The notes: generated from the letters alone by a model not told the origin. DNA of 64,000 bases from Candidatus Tritonobacter lacicola (GCA_030765135.1 JAVCDC010000080.1:33336-97335); one strand, 5' to 3'; counted from the stretch's first letter, positions 28,153 to 37,104 are shown. A program made the numbers and translations.

Positions 28153-28949
28153 TTGTTGACCGGCAGGTCACTGAGGGAGAAGGCCCCGGGGGGGACACTG
28201 CCGGCCCTATCGACGGATTTAAGGGATATATCCAGAACTGCCCCGTCCCCGGGCCAGAAGAGGGTTATCTGTGTGGGAGTGGGGGATAGGCCCGGTTCCC
28301 CTTTAGTGTAGTCTTGCATCGTCGCCATCATGATGGGAATACCGCTCCCGTCATAGTGCACGAGGCCCGCGATCCGCAGCGATTTATTGTCTATCCATAT
28401 TTTCTTTTCGAGGTTACAGCCGCTTTCTTCCCGCCCGGCAAGAGATAGTATGTAATACTTCGGCGTGCACTCCAGGAGGATGATTTCGTCGTCTGAAATG
28501 GATGGCGCGAAAAGGGAACCCAGTGCCCCGTCAAGGAGCCTGCGGCAGAGGGCCCCTTCACCGGAGCTCCCCGGCCTGGTGAACTCGCCCGTGGAATATG
28601 TGTACATGAGAAGCTCATCCCCGTCTGCTGCTGCCTCGAATAGAGTCGGTCCCAGGCTCCTGTATCCCTTGACCCGGAGTTTCCGTGAAGGGTCGGCGAT
28701 TATGAGCGCGCGGCAGGACCGGGGCCTGGCATCGGGTCCAGCCCAGTAGGTCAGCATTCCCTTGAGTTTCAGGGGGCGTGCCCCCCCGGCCTTTTCGTTA
28801 ATGACTTGCCGGAGTTCAGATGCGCCCTTCGGCCTGTCGGGGTAGCTCCATCCGCCCGTAACTTCGTGCCTTGCACACCCGCAGATGAGCGAAAAGATGG
28901 CGGCCAGAACAGGCGTAAATCTATTTACTATATTGAACTTGTGGCTCAT
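28149..28949 (-). CDS. Predicted lipoprotein, LolA/LppX-like fold candidate
   Basis: Lipobox CGC; 4-nt overlap with the permease gene; lipoprotein-like beta-rich sequence. Confidence 0.5.
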   Translation of the reverse strand: MSHKFNIVNRFTPVLAAIFSLICGCARHEVTGGWSYPDRPKGASELRQVINEKAGGARPLKLKGMLTYWAGPDARPRSCRALIIADPSRKLRVKGYRSLGPTLFEAAADGDELLMYTYSTGEFTRPGSSGEGALCRRLLDGALGSLFAPSISDDEIILLECTPKYYILSLAGREESGCNLEKKIWIDNKSLRIAGLVHYDGSGIPIMMATMQDYTKGEPGLSPTPTQITLFWPGDGAVLDISLKSVDRAGSVPPGAFSLSDLPVNK

Positions 28950-29050
28950 TCGTTGTATATATAAATAAGTATGTCATTATCACCATATAGGACAGTGATT
29001 CCTAGGAAAAAAAGATGCTACAGTAGATGCTTAGTACTCTATATTCAGGC

Positions 29051-29077
29051 TAATTTAATCGTATAGGAATTTGTTAT
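29051..29077. repeat. 27-bp dispersed repeat, identical to 13059..13085
   Basis: taatttaatcgtataggaatttgttat. Confidence 0.85.
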
Positions 29078-29086
29078 ATTTACAGA

Positions 29087-29194
29087 GGTCCCGGTAGGGA
29101 TCCCGCCGGAGGGTCTAAGATCCGGCAGTTATTGACGGAAAGTCCCACCGGGACCGGGGTAGGGTGCGTCCCGAAAGCATTCGGGACGGCTACC
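29087..29194. other. Structured intergenic element: nested hairpins plus a 37-bp hairpin repeat (second copy at 33286..33322)
   Basis: GGTCCCGGT/ACCGGGACC, GCCGGA/TCCGGC, then GTCCCGAAAGCATTCGGGAC; 37-mer differs at one base from the 33286 copy. Confidence 0.7.
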
Positions 29195-29271
29195 ATATAG
29201 TTACGAAGCTAGGGAATTTGATATATTTTAATAAATTTGCGAGCGTAGTGAGCTAATTTATCGAGAGGGAG

Positions 29272-30885
29272 GTGCAAGAAGTGGGCAACCAGCAGCTTAT
29301 CAACGGTGTCGATACAAAGGTGTCTTACAGGACGCTCTCAGGAGGCGAGATTACCCCCTTAAAGAAGGGGCTTCCCAAGACGATACAGTCCATATGCCCG
29401 GAGTGCATGAACGTTATAGACGCCGAGCTATACCCTGAAGACGGTAAGGTCATGATGAGGAAGTCGTGCCCGAGTCACGGCTCCTGGACGGATATCTACT
29501 GGGGCGATGTCGATCTTTATCTACGGGCCGAGAAGTGGTATTTTCACGATGGAAAAGGCCTCTCTAATCCCCAGACGGAGAGCACGGGGAACTGCCCCTT
29601 CGAGTGCGGCCTGTGCAATATCCACACGAGCCACACGGGGCTGGGAAACATCGATCTCACCAACAGGTGCAACCTCACATGCCCGATATGTTTCGCCAAC
29701 GCGAACGTCACGAAGTATGTCTATGAGCCCACGCTTGACCAGGTCCGGGATATGCTTATGGCCTACCGCCGTTGCCTTCCCGTCCCCGGCAGGATTATCC
29801 AGTTCTCGGGAGGCGAGCCGACTCTATCGCCCATCTTCCTCGACTCCCTGAGTCTCGCGCGGGAGCTTGGCTTTACCCATATACAGGTAGCAAGCAACGG
29901 GTTGAAGTTTGCCGACGAGGGATTTGCCCACGCCGCGGCGGAGGCGGGCCTTCACACGATCTACCTCCAGTTCGACGGTTTAAGCGATGATATCTATAAG
30001 GTTACACGTGGAAGAGCCGTCCTGGACGAGAAGCTCAGGGCCATAGAGAACATACGCCGGGCCGGTATGAAGCTCGTCTTCGTAGTCACGGTCGTCAAGG
30101 GCCTGAACGACCGGCACGTCGGCGAGATACTGAAGTTCGCGATCGAAAACGTCGACGTTATCGCGGGCATAAGTTTCCAGCCCGTCTGCTTCACGGGAAG
30201 GATATCCCGGGAGGAGAGGATGGCGAAGAGGATCACCTTGCCGGATGTCATGAAGGGCCTCTGCGAGCAGACGGGGATAACGAGGCCGACGGATTTCTAT
30301 CCCGTCTGCTGCTCGGTCCCCTTCTCGAAGATGTTCGGCGCCATCAGGGGCGAGGCCAACATCGAGTTCACGTGCCACCCGCACTGCACGTTATGCACGT
30401 ATCTCGTCGTCGACCCCCACGGCAGGGCACACTGCTTCAGCAGGTTCCTCGATATGGATGACTTCTTCCACGCCCTATACAGGCTCGCCGATAAGCTGAA
30501 GAAGTCCAGGCTCAAATCCCTGGCCAAGGTGAAGACCTTCTACGCCCTGAAAAAATTCTGGCACCAGGAGAGGGCGCCCGAGGGGCTGACCTTCGAGAAG
30601 TTCGCCCACACGCTCTCGGGGATAGTGGACAAGAGCGTGGGCCGGGGTGAGGGTGAGAAGAAGACGTACAAGACGCTCATGGTGGGCGGCATGCACTTCA
30701 TGGACGCCTACAACTACGATCTCGACCGTATCAAGAGATGCGTGATACATTTCGCGACGCCCGAGGGAAAGCTCATATCCTTCTGCTCGTACAACTCGGG
30801 ACCCACCTACAGGACGGCGACGGAAAGGCGTTTCTCCGTCCCCCTGGATGAGTGGAGGAAGAAACAGGGAGAGGCTGGCGAATAA
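29272..30885 (+). CDS. Radical SAM protein, tetraether/membrane-spanning lipid synthase (Tes, MJ0619-like) family candidate
   Basis: CPECMNVIDAEL / CPSHGSWTDIYWGD metal-binding N-terminus, GNCPFECGLCNIHTSHT, radical SAM CNLTCPICFAN, downstream Cys-rich FTCHPHCTLCTYL; TTG or GTG start nearby. Confidence 0.8.
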   Translation: MQEVGNQQLINGVDTKVSYRTLSGGEITPLKKGLPKTIQSICPECMNVIDAELYPEDGKVMMRKSCPSHGSWTDIYWGDVDLYLRAEKWYFHDGKGLSNPQTESTGNCPFECGLCNIHTSHTGLGNIDLTNRCNLTCPICFANANVTKYVYEPTLDQVRDMLMAYRRCLPVPGRIIQFSGGEPTLSPIFLDSLSLARELGFTHIQVASNGLKFADEGFAHAAAEAGLHTIYLQFDGLSDDIYKVTRGRAVLDEKLRAIENIRRAGMKLVFVVTVVKGLNDRHVGEILKFAIENVDVIAGISFQPVCFTGRISREERMAKRITLPDVMKGLCEQTGITRPTDFYPVCCSVPFSKMFGAIRGEANIEFTCHPHCTLCTYLVVDPHGRAHCFSRFLDMDDFFHALYRLADKLKKSRLKSLAKVKTFYALKKFWHQERAPEGLTFEKFAHTLSGIVDKSVGRGEGEKKTYKTLMVGGMHFMDAYNYDLDRIKRCVIHFATPEGKLISFCSYNSGPTYRTATERRFSVPLDEWRKKQGEAGE

Positions 30886-30893
30886 AGAGAAGC

Positions 30894-30973
30894 AACCACT
30901 GAAAACACTGAGTACACTGAGGAGAATAAATACCTCCGTAAAGTTTCAGTGCTTTCAGTGTCTTCAGTGGTTT
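30894..30973. repeat. Inverted repeat with 9-nt periodic arms (cactgagta type)
   Basis: aaccactgaaaacactgagtacactgagg ... tttcagtgctttcagtgtcttcagtggttt. Confidence 0.8.
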
Positions 30974-30999
30974 ACCTTCGCTACGTAAGGTACGTTGAC

Positions 31000-32016
31000 G
31001 TGTCCAAGGCACTTTCCGCGACGAGGAAGAAGCTTAAGCTGGTTTCCAGCTTTGTCAGGGGGCGCCCTATCTGGTGCACCTGGCAGGTCACCTACCGGTG
31101 TCTCTTCCGCTGCAGGATCTGCGACTACTGGAAAAATCAGCCCGCGGCCGGGTCGGAGCTTTCGCTGGAGGAAATAGCACGGGGCTCTGAGAATATCTCA
31201 AGGCTCGGCTCGTTTGTTATATCGATAGGCGGGGGCGAGCCCTTCCTGAGAGATGACCTTCCGGACATCATAAAAGCTCTTTCTCTGCACCACCTTCCCC
31301 TGGTCACGACGAACGGTTATCTCATTACAAGGTCACTGGCCCGTGAGGTCTTCCGGTCGGGCCTCTGGGGCGTCAGCGTCTCCTTGGATTACTGCGACCC
31401 GGACAGGCACGATGCCCAGAGGGGAGTGAAGGGGGCGTTCGAGAGGGCGCTGAACGCGATCAAAATTTTCTCGGAGGAGAGGCAAAGCCCCCTCCAGAGG
31501 GTGAACCTCATGGCCGTCCTTAAGGACGACAACCTGGGCGAAATGGAAGGGCTCATCCGCCTGGCGGAGAAACACGGCGCTTATTTCATGGTCCAGCCTT
31601 ACTGCGACATAAAGAGCGGAAAGGACGTATACAGGCCGGAGGGGAAGGTTAGCGCCCGTCTTCTCGAACTCAGGAAGAAGCACAAGAATTTTCTATCCAA
31701 CCCGTTGTTCCTCAGCAGGTTCGATGCCGCGCTCGATGGCGGCGTCCCCGGCTGTGTTGCAGGGAAGGCGTTTTTTAATATAGATAATTACGGCAATGTC
31801 GCAATGTGTGTCGAGGCGCTGGATAAGCCCGTTGCCAACATCCTGAAGAACACACCGGAAGAGATAATGGCCGGCTTGAAGACGGCATATAAGGAAAACA
31901 GCTGTAGGGCTTGCTGGTACAACTGCCGGGGAGAGGTCGAGTCCCTTTATTCGCTGCGCGGCTTCATCGCGGCCTTACCCACAATCTTCGCCTCCAGCGG
32001 CACCCCCTCCGAGTAA
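31000..32016 (+). CDS. Radical SAM protein with SPASM-like C-terminal cysteines
   Basis: WQVTYRCLFRCRICDYW (CxxxCxxC), IGGGEPFLRDDL; C-terminal CVAG...MCVEAL...CRACWYNCRGE; GTG start chosen inside the ORF because the upstream part is repeat-derived. Confidence 0.85.
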   Translation: MSKALSATRKKLKLVSSFVRGRPIWCTWQVTYRCLFRCRICDYWKNQPAAGSELSLEEIARGSENISRLGSFVISIGGGEPFLRDDLPDIIKALSLHHLPLVTTNGYLITRSLAREVFRSGLWGVSVSLDYCDPDRHDAQRGVKGAFERALNAIKIFSEERQSPLQRVNLMAVLKDDNLGEMEGLIRLAEKHGAYFMVQPYCDIKSGKDVYRPEGKVSARLLELRKKHKNFLSNPLFLSRFDAALDGGVPGCVAGKAFFNIDNYGNVAMCVEALDKPVANILKNTPEEIMAGLKTAYKENSCRACWYNCRGEVESLYSLRGFIAALPTIFASSGTPSE

Positions 32017-32048
32017 GGGTGTACGCGCTCTATTCATTTGTCCTTTGA

Positions 32049-32108
32049 TTCGTACTCGTAATCGTAATCGATTGTAGGGCGCAGGGGATTACGAGTAAGA
32101 GTAAGAGG
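32049..32108. repeat. Palindromic 6-nt-periodic element (second copy type of 17541)
   Basis: cgtactcgtaatcgtaatcgatt ... ggattacgagtaagagtaagag. Confidence 0.75.
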
Positions 32109-32159
32109 GGGCAGTTTTCATTCCACCCCGGTCAGATACACCGCAAGAAGCGCTGTTTC

Positions 32160-32906
32160 TCAGGCCTGCAGTGGGATGAGCAGGGGGATGAGTATTCCCA
32201 GGGCGATGTAGATGTCGTACTGCCAGCAGTAGCGCGGGAACTCCCAGAATAAAAGATTGCCTATGATGGGCGGCTTGTAGAGTTCGGTGCCGGGCCTCTC
32301 AAGCTTATTCTTCGTGTAAAGGATCCTGTGTATGGCTGTAACGTTGGCGAATATCGCCAGCTCCCACATGACTGACGGGATCCTGTTGAAGAGGCCGGCC
32401 ATAATGATCATGAAGGTCCTCTCGGGCCTCTCCCAGAAGCCGACCGCGCAGTCAATCCCGAATTTTTCCGCCCTGGCCCTGGCATAGCTGGTGAGGATGC
32501 TGCCGGCCAGGGCGACGAAAGCCAGGACCATATAGAACTCGCTGCCGATCCGGGAGAAATGGATGATTATACCGGTGAAGAGCGCGATATCCGCGTACCT
32601 GTCCATTGTCGAGTCGAGGAAGGAGCCGAATTTCGTCACCCTGTTGAGGACTCTGGCAACCGTGCCGTCCAGGATGTCCATGAAGCCGTCCAATATGATG
32701 AAATAAGCGGCCAGCCTGTAACGTCCGAGGGCGAAGCTTATCCCGGCCATGATGCAGAAGACGGTCCCCATGCAGGTGAGGAGATTGGGAGTCGCGCCGA
32801 TCCCGGCGAGGGTCCTTCCCAGCCAGAGGCGGAACCTGTTTATGATGCGCCGGATGAATTCGGTGTAGGTCATCATGATTGAGCTTGCGTTGGCTAAAGG
32901 TACCAC
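32160..32906 (-). CDS. CDP-alcohol phosphatidyltransferase family protein
   Basis: DGTVARVLNRVTKFGSFLDSTMDRYAD fits DGx2ARx8Gx3Dx3D; multi-TM. Confidence 0.92.
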   Translation of the reverse strand: MVPLANASSIMMTYTEFIRRIINRFRLWLGRTLAGIGATPNLLTCMGTVFCIMAGISFALGRYRLAAYFIILDGFMDILDGTVARVLNRVTKFGSFLDSTMDRYADIALFTGIIIHFSRIGSEFYMVLAFVALAGSILTSYARARAEKFGIDCAVGFWERPERTFMIIMAGLFNRIPSVMWELAIFANVTAIHRILYTKNKLERPGTELYKPPIIGNLLFWEFPRYCWQYDIYIALGILIPLLIPLQA

Positions 32907-32995
32907 ACAGCCGGTACATTTTTCAATCTCGGGAGGTACCGGAGGATAAGAGTTGATGAGTTAAATGAGTTAAATGAGTGATCCGAGTAATTCAG

Positions 32996-33164
32996 AAGGT
33001 GTGAAAAAATCTGTTTCAGCGCGTCATTGCGAGGACGCCACACGAAGTGTGGCGGACGAAGCAATCTCAACTGCTTCCAAGGAAAGAGATTGCTTCGCTT
33101 CGCTCGCAATGACATTTTTTTCGATTGGTACAATTGCTCAAATAATTTTATTTTTTCACACCTT
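32996..33164. repeat. Composite nested inverted repeat
   Basis: Outer arms aaggtgtgaaaaaat/attttttcacacctt (15 bp perfect); inner gtcattgcgag...gaagcaatctc / gagattgcttcgcttcgctcgcaatgac; innermost cgccacacgaagtgtggcg. Confidence 0.85.
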
Positions 33165-33285
33165 CTCACGGACTAAGTTGATTGAAACCTTCACCTTTTA
33201 ACTTTCAACTGTCTTTTCCCCTGTGTCCTCCATAGCTCATTTTTGATAGTATCTTGATGGGATAGGAATTGGTTATGTTTTCAAA

Positions 33286-33322
33286 GGTAGGGTGCGCCCC
33301 GAAAGCATTCGGGACGGCTACC
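33286..33322. repeat. 37-bp hairpin repeat (second copy of 29158..29194)
   Basis: ggtagggtgcgccccgaaagcattcgggacggctacc. Confidence 0.85.
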
Positions 33323-33367
33323 GTATAACTGAAAGGATAACTTGGTAAGGGAGATCCTGGCTGCACA

Positions 33368-33775
33368 GTGAAGAAGCACACCATTGAAGTGAGGGTCAGG
33401 TACGCCGAGACCGACCAGATGGGGATCGTGTATCATACGAACCACTTCGTGTGGTTCGAGGTTGCGCGGACCGAGTTTTTCCGGGCCCTCGGTTTGCCGT
33501 ATTCGGAGCTTGAAGAGAAAGGATATTTCCTCCCAGTCCTCAAGGCTCACTGCGAATATAAGTCCCACCTCGGGTACGATGACGAGGCGACTGTAACCGC
33601 TTTCATAGCCGCGCACAAAGGGACACGGATAAGCTTCCATTACGAGGTAAGGAATAAATCAAGTGGCAAGCTGGTGGCCACCGGCTACACGGTCCACGCT
33701 TTCATGAACTCAGATGGCAAGCCCGTAAAGATTCCGGCGGAGGTCTTCAATGCGATAGGGGAGTCGATGGAATGA
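33368..33775 (+). CDS. Acyl-CoA thioesterase, YbgC-like (hotdog fold)
   Basis: VRVRYAETDQMGIVYHTNHFVWFEVARTEFFRALGLPYSELEEKG. Confidence 0.92.
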   Translation: MKKHTIEVRVRYAETDQMGIVYHTNHFVWFEVARTEFFRALGLPYSELEEKGYFLPVLKAHCEYKSHLGYDDEATVTAFIAAHKGTRISFHYEVRNKSSGKLVATGYTVHAFMNSDGKPVKIPAEVFNAIGESME

Positions 33776-33838
33776 AAGAGAGCGGAAGCTCAGGCTACCT
33801 GGGATGGATTGACGAAGTGGTTTCGGGCGAGCCCGAAA

Positions 33839-34606
33839 ATGATTCATGTAAATGACAGAAAACCGGGCGGCATCTTTCCTTTCATAACCATTGCCGTTAT
33901 CGTTCTGAACTGCCTGGTCTTGCTCTACGGACTTTCCCTGGGCCCGCGTTTTGAGGCGTTCGTGTATCGCTTTGGCCTGATCCCTTACGAAGTGACCCGC
34001 GGCCGGCAGGTGATATTTGTCTGTCGCCACCTGGTAAGGGATGAGCGCACGGGAGACCTGCAGGTAATGGCTGAGGTATCAGAGGAAGGCTTTCCTGACG
34101 CCCGGTCTGTTCTCAAGGAGGCGTATTTCCCGATACTGTCCTCCATGTTTCTGCACGCCAATCTTCTTCACCTGGCGGGGAACATGGTTTTCTTATGGCT
34201 TTTCGGTCCCAGGATAGAGAACTACCTGGGGCACCTGAGGTTTCTCTGGTTTTACCTGCTCTGCGGTATCATGGCTTCCTTCTGCCATATCGCTTCGAAT
34301 GGCGGCTCGGAAGTACCCACCATCGGAGCCAGCGGGTCCATCTCGGGCATACTCGGGGCTTGCCTCCTGCTGTATCCTAACTACCGGGTCTTCAGGTCTC
34401 TGCCCTTCTTTTACTTCATCAGGATCGGGGCGGTACCGGCGTTTTTCCTCATAGGCATGTGGTTTATCGGCCTGGTGATCTACTCGATAGCGGGTTGTTC
34501 AGTAGCGTGGTTCGCCCATATCGGCGGTTTTGTTGGGGGATTGCTCCTGATACTTATCCTCAGGCCGAGAAAGGGCCTGAGGCGAAGGATTCGCTATTTT
34601 GTTTGA
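33839..34606 (+). CDS. Rhomboid family intramembrane serine protease
   Basis: GASGSISGILGA active-site Ser, H in AHIGGFVGG, multi-TM. Confidence 0.92.
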   Translation: MIHVNDRKPGGIFPFITIAVIVLNCLVLLYGLSLGPRFEAFVYRFGLIPYEVTRGRQVIFVCRHLVRDERTGDLQVMAEVSEEGFPDARSVLKEAYFPILSSMFLHANLLHLAGNMVFLWLFGPRIENYLGHLRFLWFYLLCGIMASFCHIASNGGSEVPTIGASGSISGILGACLLLYPNYRVFRSLPFFYFIRIGAVPAFFLIGMWFIGLVIYSIAGCSVAWFAHIGGFVGGLLLILILRPRKGLRRRIRYFV

Positions 34607-34609
34607 TAG

Positions 34610-34659
34610 ATAATTCCGCGGGAACGATACTCATTTGAGTATCTTGTCCACGGAATTAT
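34610..34659. terminator. Bidirectional hairpin between convergent genes
   Basis: ataattccgcgggaacgatactc attt gagtatcttgtccacggaattat. Confidence 0.65.
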
Positions 34660-35867
34660 TAGGCGCCGAACTTGGCGAGCCTGTGCGCGTTCGCCAGTGC
34701 GATCGACATCAGGTGCACTGTGGGCATCCTTCCCAGCCCGCCCGCCAGGCATGAGATCTCGTCGAAGCGTTCGACAGTATCGGGGCGGCAGCATCCGGAG
34801 CGAACTATTGCCGGAACGGGATGCCAGCTATGCGCCGCCAGGGACGCAGGCGTGGAGTGGTCCCCCGTAACGACGAGAACATCCGGGTTTAATGCTGAAA
34901 TTTCAGGTATTATGGCGTCTATCTTTTCCAGTGCTGCCACCTTGGCGTCGAAGTCGCCGTCCTCGCCCCGCGCGTCCGTGTCCTTGACATGGAAGAAGAA
35001 GAAGTCGAACTTGCCGTAGTTTTCTCTCAGGGCGGTGAGCTGCTCGTCGAGCGTTTTCGTCAGGGGATGGAGCGTCATACCGATGAGGCTGGCAATCCCC
35101 CTGTACATAGGGTAGTTCGCTATTGCAAGGCAGCTCAGGCCGAATCTCTTCTTCATGCTTTTAAAGGGTCTGTGCTTCGCGAACCCCCTGAGGAGCACCA
35201 TGTTCGCCTTCGGCTCGTCAGAGAGTGCTTCCCCGGCCCTGGAGATAAATTCTGCGAGCAGCGCGCATGTACACTCCGCTTCTTTCGCCAGAGGTTCGGG
35301 GTCGAGAGGGGGCACACCCGTCTCCTGCGGGTCCGTGTCGTGAACGAGGTCCGACAGGTTGTCCGCGCGGATGACCAGTAGCGCCCGGTGCTCCTTGACC
35401 GTTCTCACGAATATATCCGCCTTGTCGCCGAGGCTCACCTTCTCCATGATTTTCTCGCAGAGCCGCTCGTTCGTGCCGGTGTCGATCCTGCCGGCTCTCC
35501 GGTCCGTGATGTTGCCGCTTGAGTCGATCGTCGCGAAGTTGATCCGGGCCGCGAGGTCCCTGCCGGTGAGCTCGAAGCCTATGCCGGCCGCTGCCAGGAC
35601 CCCGCGTCCGACGCTGCTCTTGACCGGGTCGTAGCCGAAGAGAGAGAAGTGCCCCGGCCCGCTTCCCGGGGTTATACCCGGCGATACCGGGTCGAGGACG
35701 CCGCAGAGCGACTCTCTCGCGAGTGTGTCCATGTTGGGTATGTTTGCGACCTGCATCTCGGTCCCCGCCTTCCCCGGGAAGGGGAGGCCGCTAACGCCGT
35801 CTATGATGAGGAATATTATCTTCGAGTCGTTCTGCACGACAAGATCGTCCGGAAGAATCATTTTCAT
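34659..35867 (-). CDS. apgM: 2,3-bisphosphoglycerate-independent phosphoglycerate mutase, archaeal (ApgM) type
   Basis: IIFLIIDGVSGLPFPGK; ANIPNMDTLARE; GPGHFSLFGYDP; VVTGDHSTP. Confidence 0.85.
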   Translation of the reverse strand: MKMILPDDLVVQNDSKIIFLIIDGVSGLPFPGKAGTEMQVANIPNMDTLARESLCGVLDPVSPGITPGSGPGHFSLFGYDPVKSSVGRGVLAAAGIGFELTGRDLAARINFATIDSSGNITDRRAGRIDTGTNERLCEKIMEKVSLGDKADIFVRTVKEHRALLVIRADNLSDLVHDTDPQETGVPPLDPEPLAKEAECTCALLAEFISRAGEALSDEPKANMVLLRGFAKHRPFKSMKKRFGLSCLAIANYPMYRGIASLIGMTLHPLTKTLDEQLTALRENYGKFDFFFFHVKDTDARGEDGDFDAKVAALEKIDAIIPEISALNPDVLVVTGDHSTPASLAAHSWHPVPAIVRSGCCRPDTVERFDEISCLAGGLGRMPTVHLMSIALANAHRLAKFGA

Positions 35868-35905
35868 TGCTTATCTCCCTTTCTTGTTAAGAAGCAACTA
35901 CAATA

Positions 35906-36109
35906 AACCACTGAGGACACGGAGTTAAAAAGCACTGAGGGCACAGAGGTAATAATACGGAAAAAGCAATGCAAAACAAAATCTATTTATCCACGAATTA
36001 TTGAAAATCCGGCTTATTGACGGACACTAATTCTCACGAATTTAAGGGAAAAAATACTCTTCAATCAAAACGAATTATAGAGCCGCGGATTATACGGATT
36101 TAACGGATT
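35906..36109. repeat. Cluster of intergenic periodic repeats (cactgagg..., atccacgaatta, ccgcggattatacggatt)
   Basis: accactgaggacacggag; tccacgaattattg; gccgcggattatacggatttaacggatt. Confidence 0.65.
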
Positions 36110-36168
36110 TTTATATATTCCAATCACTTCCAATCAGCATAATAAGTAAAAAGTGCAATTCGTGGATA

Positions 36169-37104
36169 TCATTTTTTTATTTCTTCTTCGAATATTTTCA
36201 TGATGGCGCCGAGGAGAATGCCGTAATCGCTGACGGTCAGGGCCTCGCTGTCCAGCCGATCCATTATGCCGGATACGATTGCGAGGCCGGCCGCGATGAC
36301 GGGAGCGCGCTCCTTCATGAGGCCGGGGACAGTTTCCCTCTCGGTGAGTTTCATGCGGACGAGCCTCTCGTAGGAATTTTTTACCTGCTCACGGCTTATT
36401 CTCATTCCGTGTATTCGGCTGCCGTCGTACTTTTTCATGCCCAGTTCAATGGCCGCCGCGGTCGTTATTGTCCCCCCCGCCCCGGCAAGCGAGGAGGGGA
36501 GAAGCTCACGATGGGGGAGGGCGGCCGCGAGAGTGCGGTATATCGAATTCTCCATTCTCTTTATCTCCGATGGAGCGGGCGGGTCGGAGACGAGGAAACG
36601 GTCTGTGAGGGTGAGGCATCCCGTCTCGCAGCTTATGATGTCGGGCCCTTTTTCACCCGGTTTCCAGACGATCTCCGTGCTGCCGCCGCCGATGTCGATG
36701 ACTGCAGCGTTTTCGCTTTCTATTCTCAGTGCCCTGGTTACCCCCGAGTAGGTGAGCTCGGCCTCCTCCAGGCCGCTGATGATATGAATGGGGATGCCGG
36801 CTTCTTCCTCCATGAGCGCAATTATATCGCCGGAGTTGGCGGCGGACCGCAGGGCCATTGTCCCGTTCGCCCGTATGTGTACGGCACCCGCATCGCGCGC
36901 CCTTTGAGCGAAGCTGCGGATTGCCTTCGCCGAAATCGCGGCGGCCCCGGGAAATATCCGCCCCTCTTGAGACAGACCCCTTCCCAGGGCCGTGACTTTG
37001 AGGCCCCTGTCGACAGCGCGCCACCGCTCCCCATCCACTACGTCGCAGGTGAGAAAGCGGGTTGAATGCGTGCCCACGTCTATGGCGCATATCCTGATCG
37101 GCAT
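36169..37104 (-). CDS. Ppx/GppA-family exopolyphosphatase
   Basis: ICAIDVGTHSTRFL; NGTMALRSAANS; AVIDIGGGSTEIVW; SLAGAGGTITTAAAI. Confidence 0.92.
   Translation of the reverse strand: MPIRICAIDVGTHSTRFLTCDVVDGERWRAVDRGLKVTALGRGLSQEGRIFPGAAAISAKAIRSFAQRARDAGAVHIRANGTMALRSAANSGDIIALMEEEAGIPIHIISGLEEAELTYSGVTRALRIESENAAVIDIGGGSTEIVWKPGEKGPDIISCETGCLTLTDRFLVSDPPAPSEIKRMENSIYRTLAAALPHRELLPSSLAGAGGTITTAAAIELGMKKYDGSRIHGMRISREQVKNSYERLVRMKLTERETVPGLMKERAPVIAAGLAIVSGIMDRLDSEALTVSDYGILLGAIMKIFEEEIKK

Noticed and set aside
32974-33201. 75-aa plus-strand ORF
   Set aside because: Entirely within the nested palindromic repeat; translation of repeat DNA
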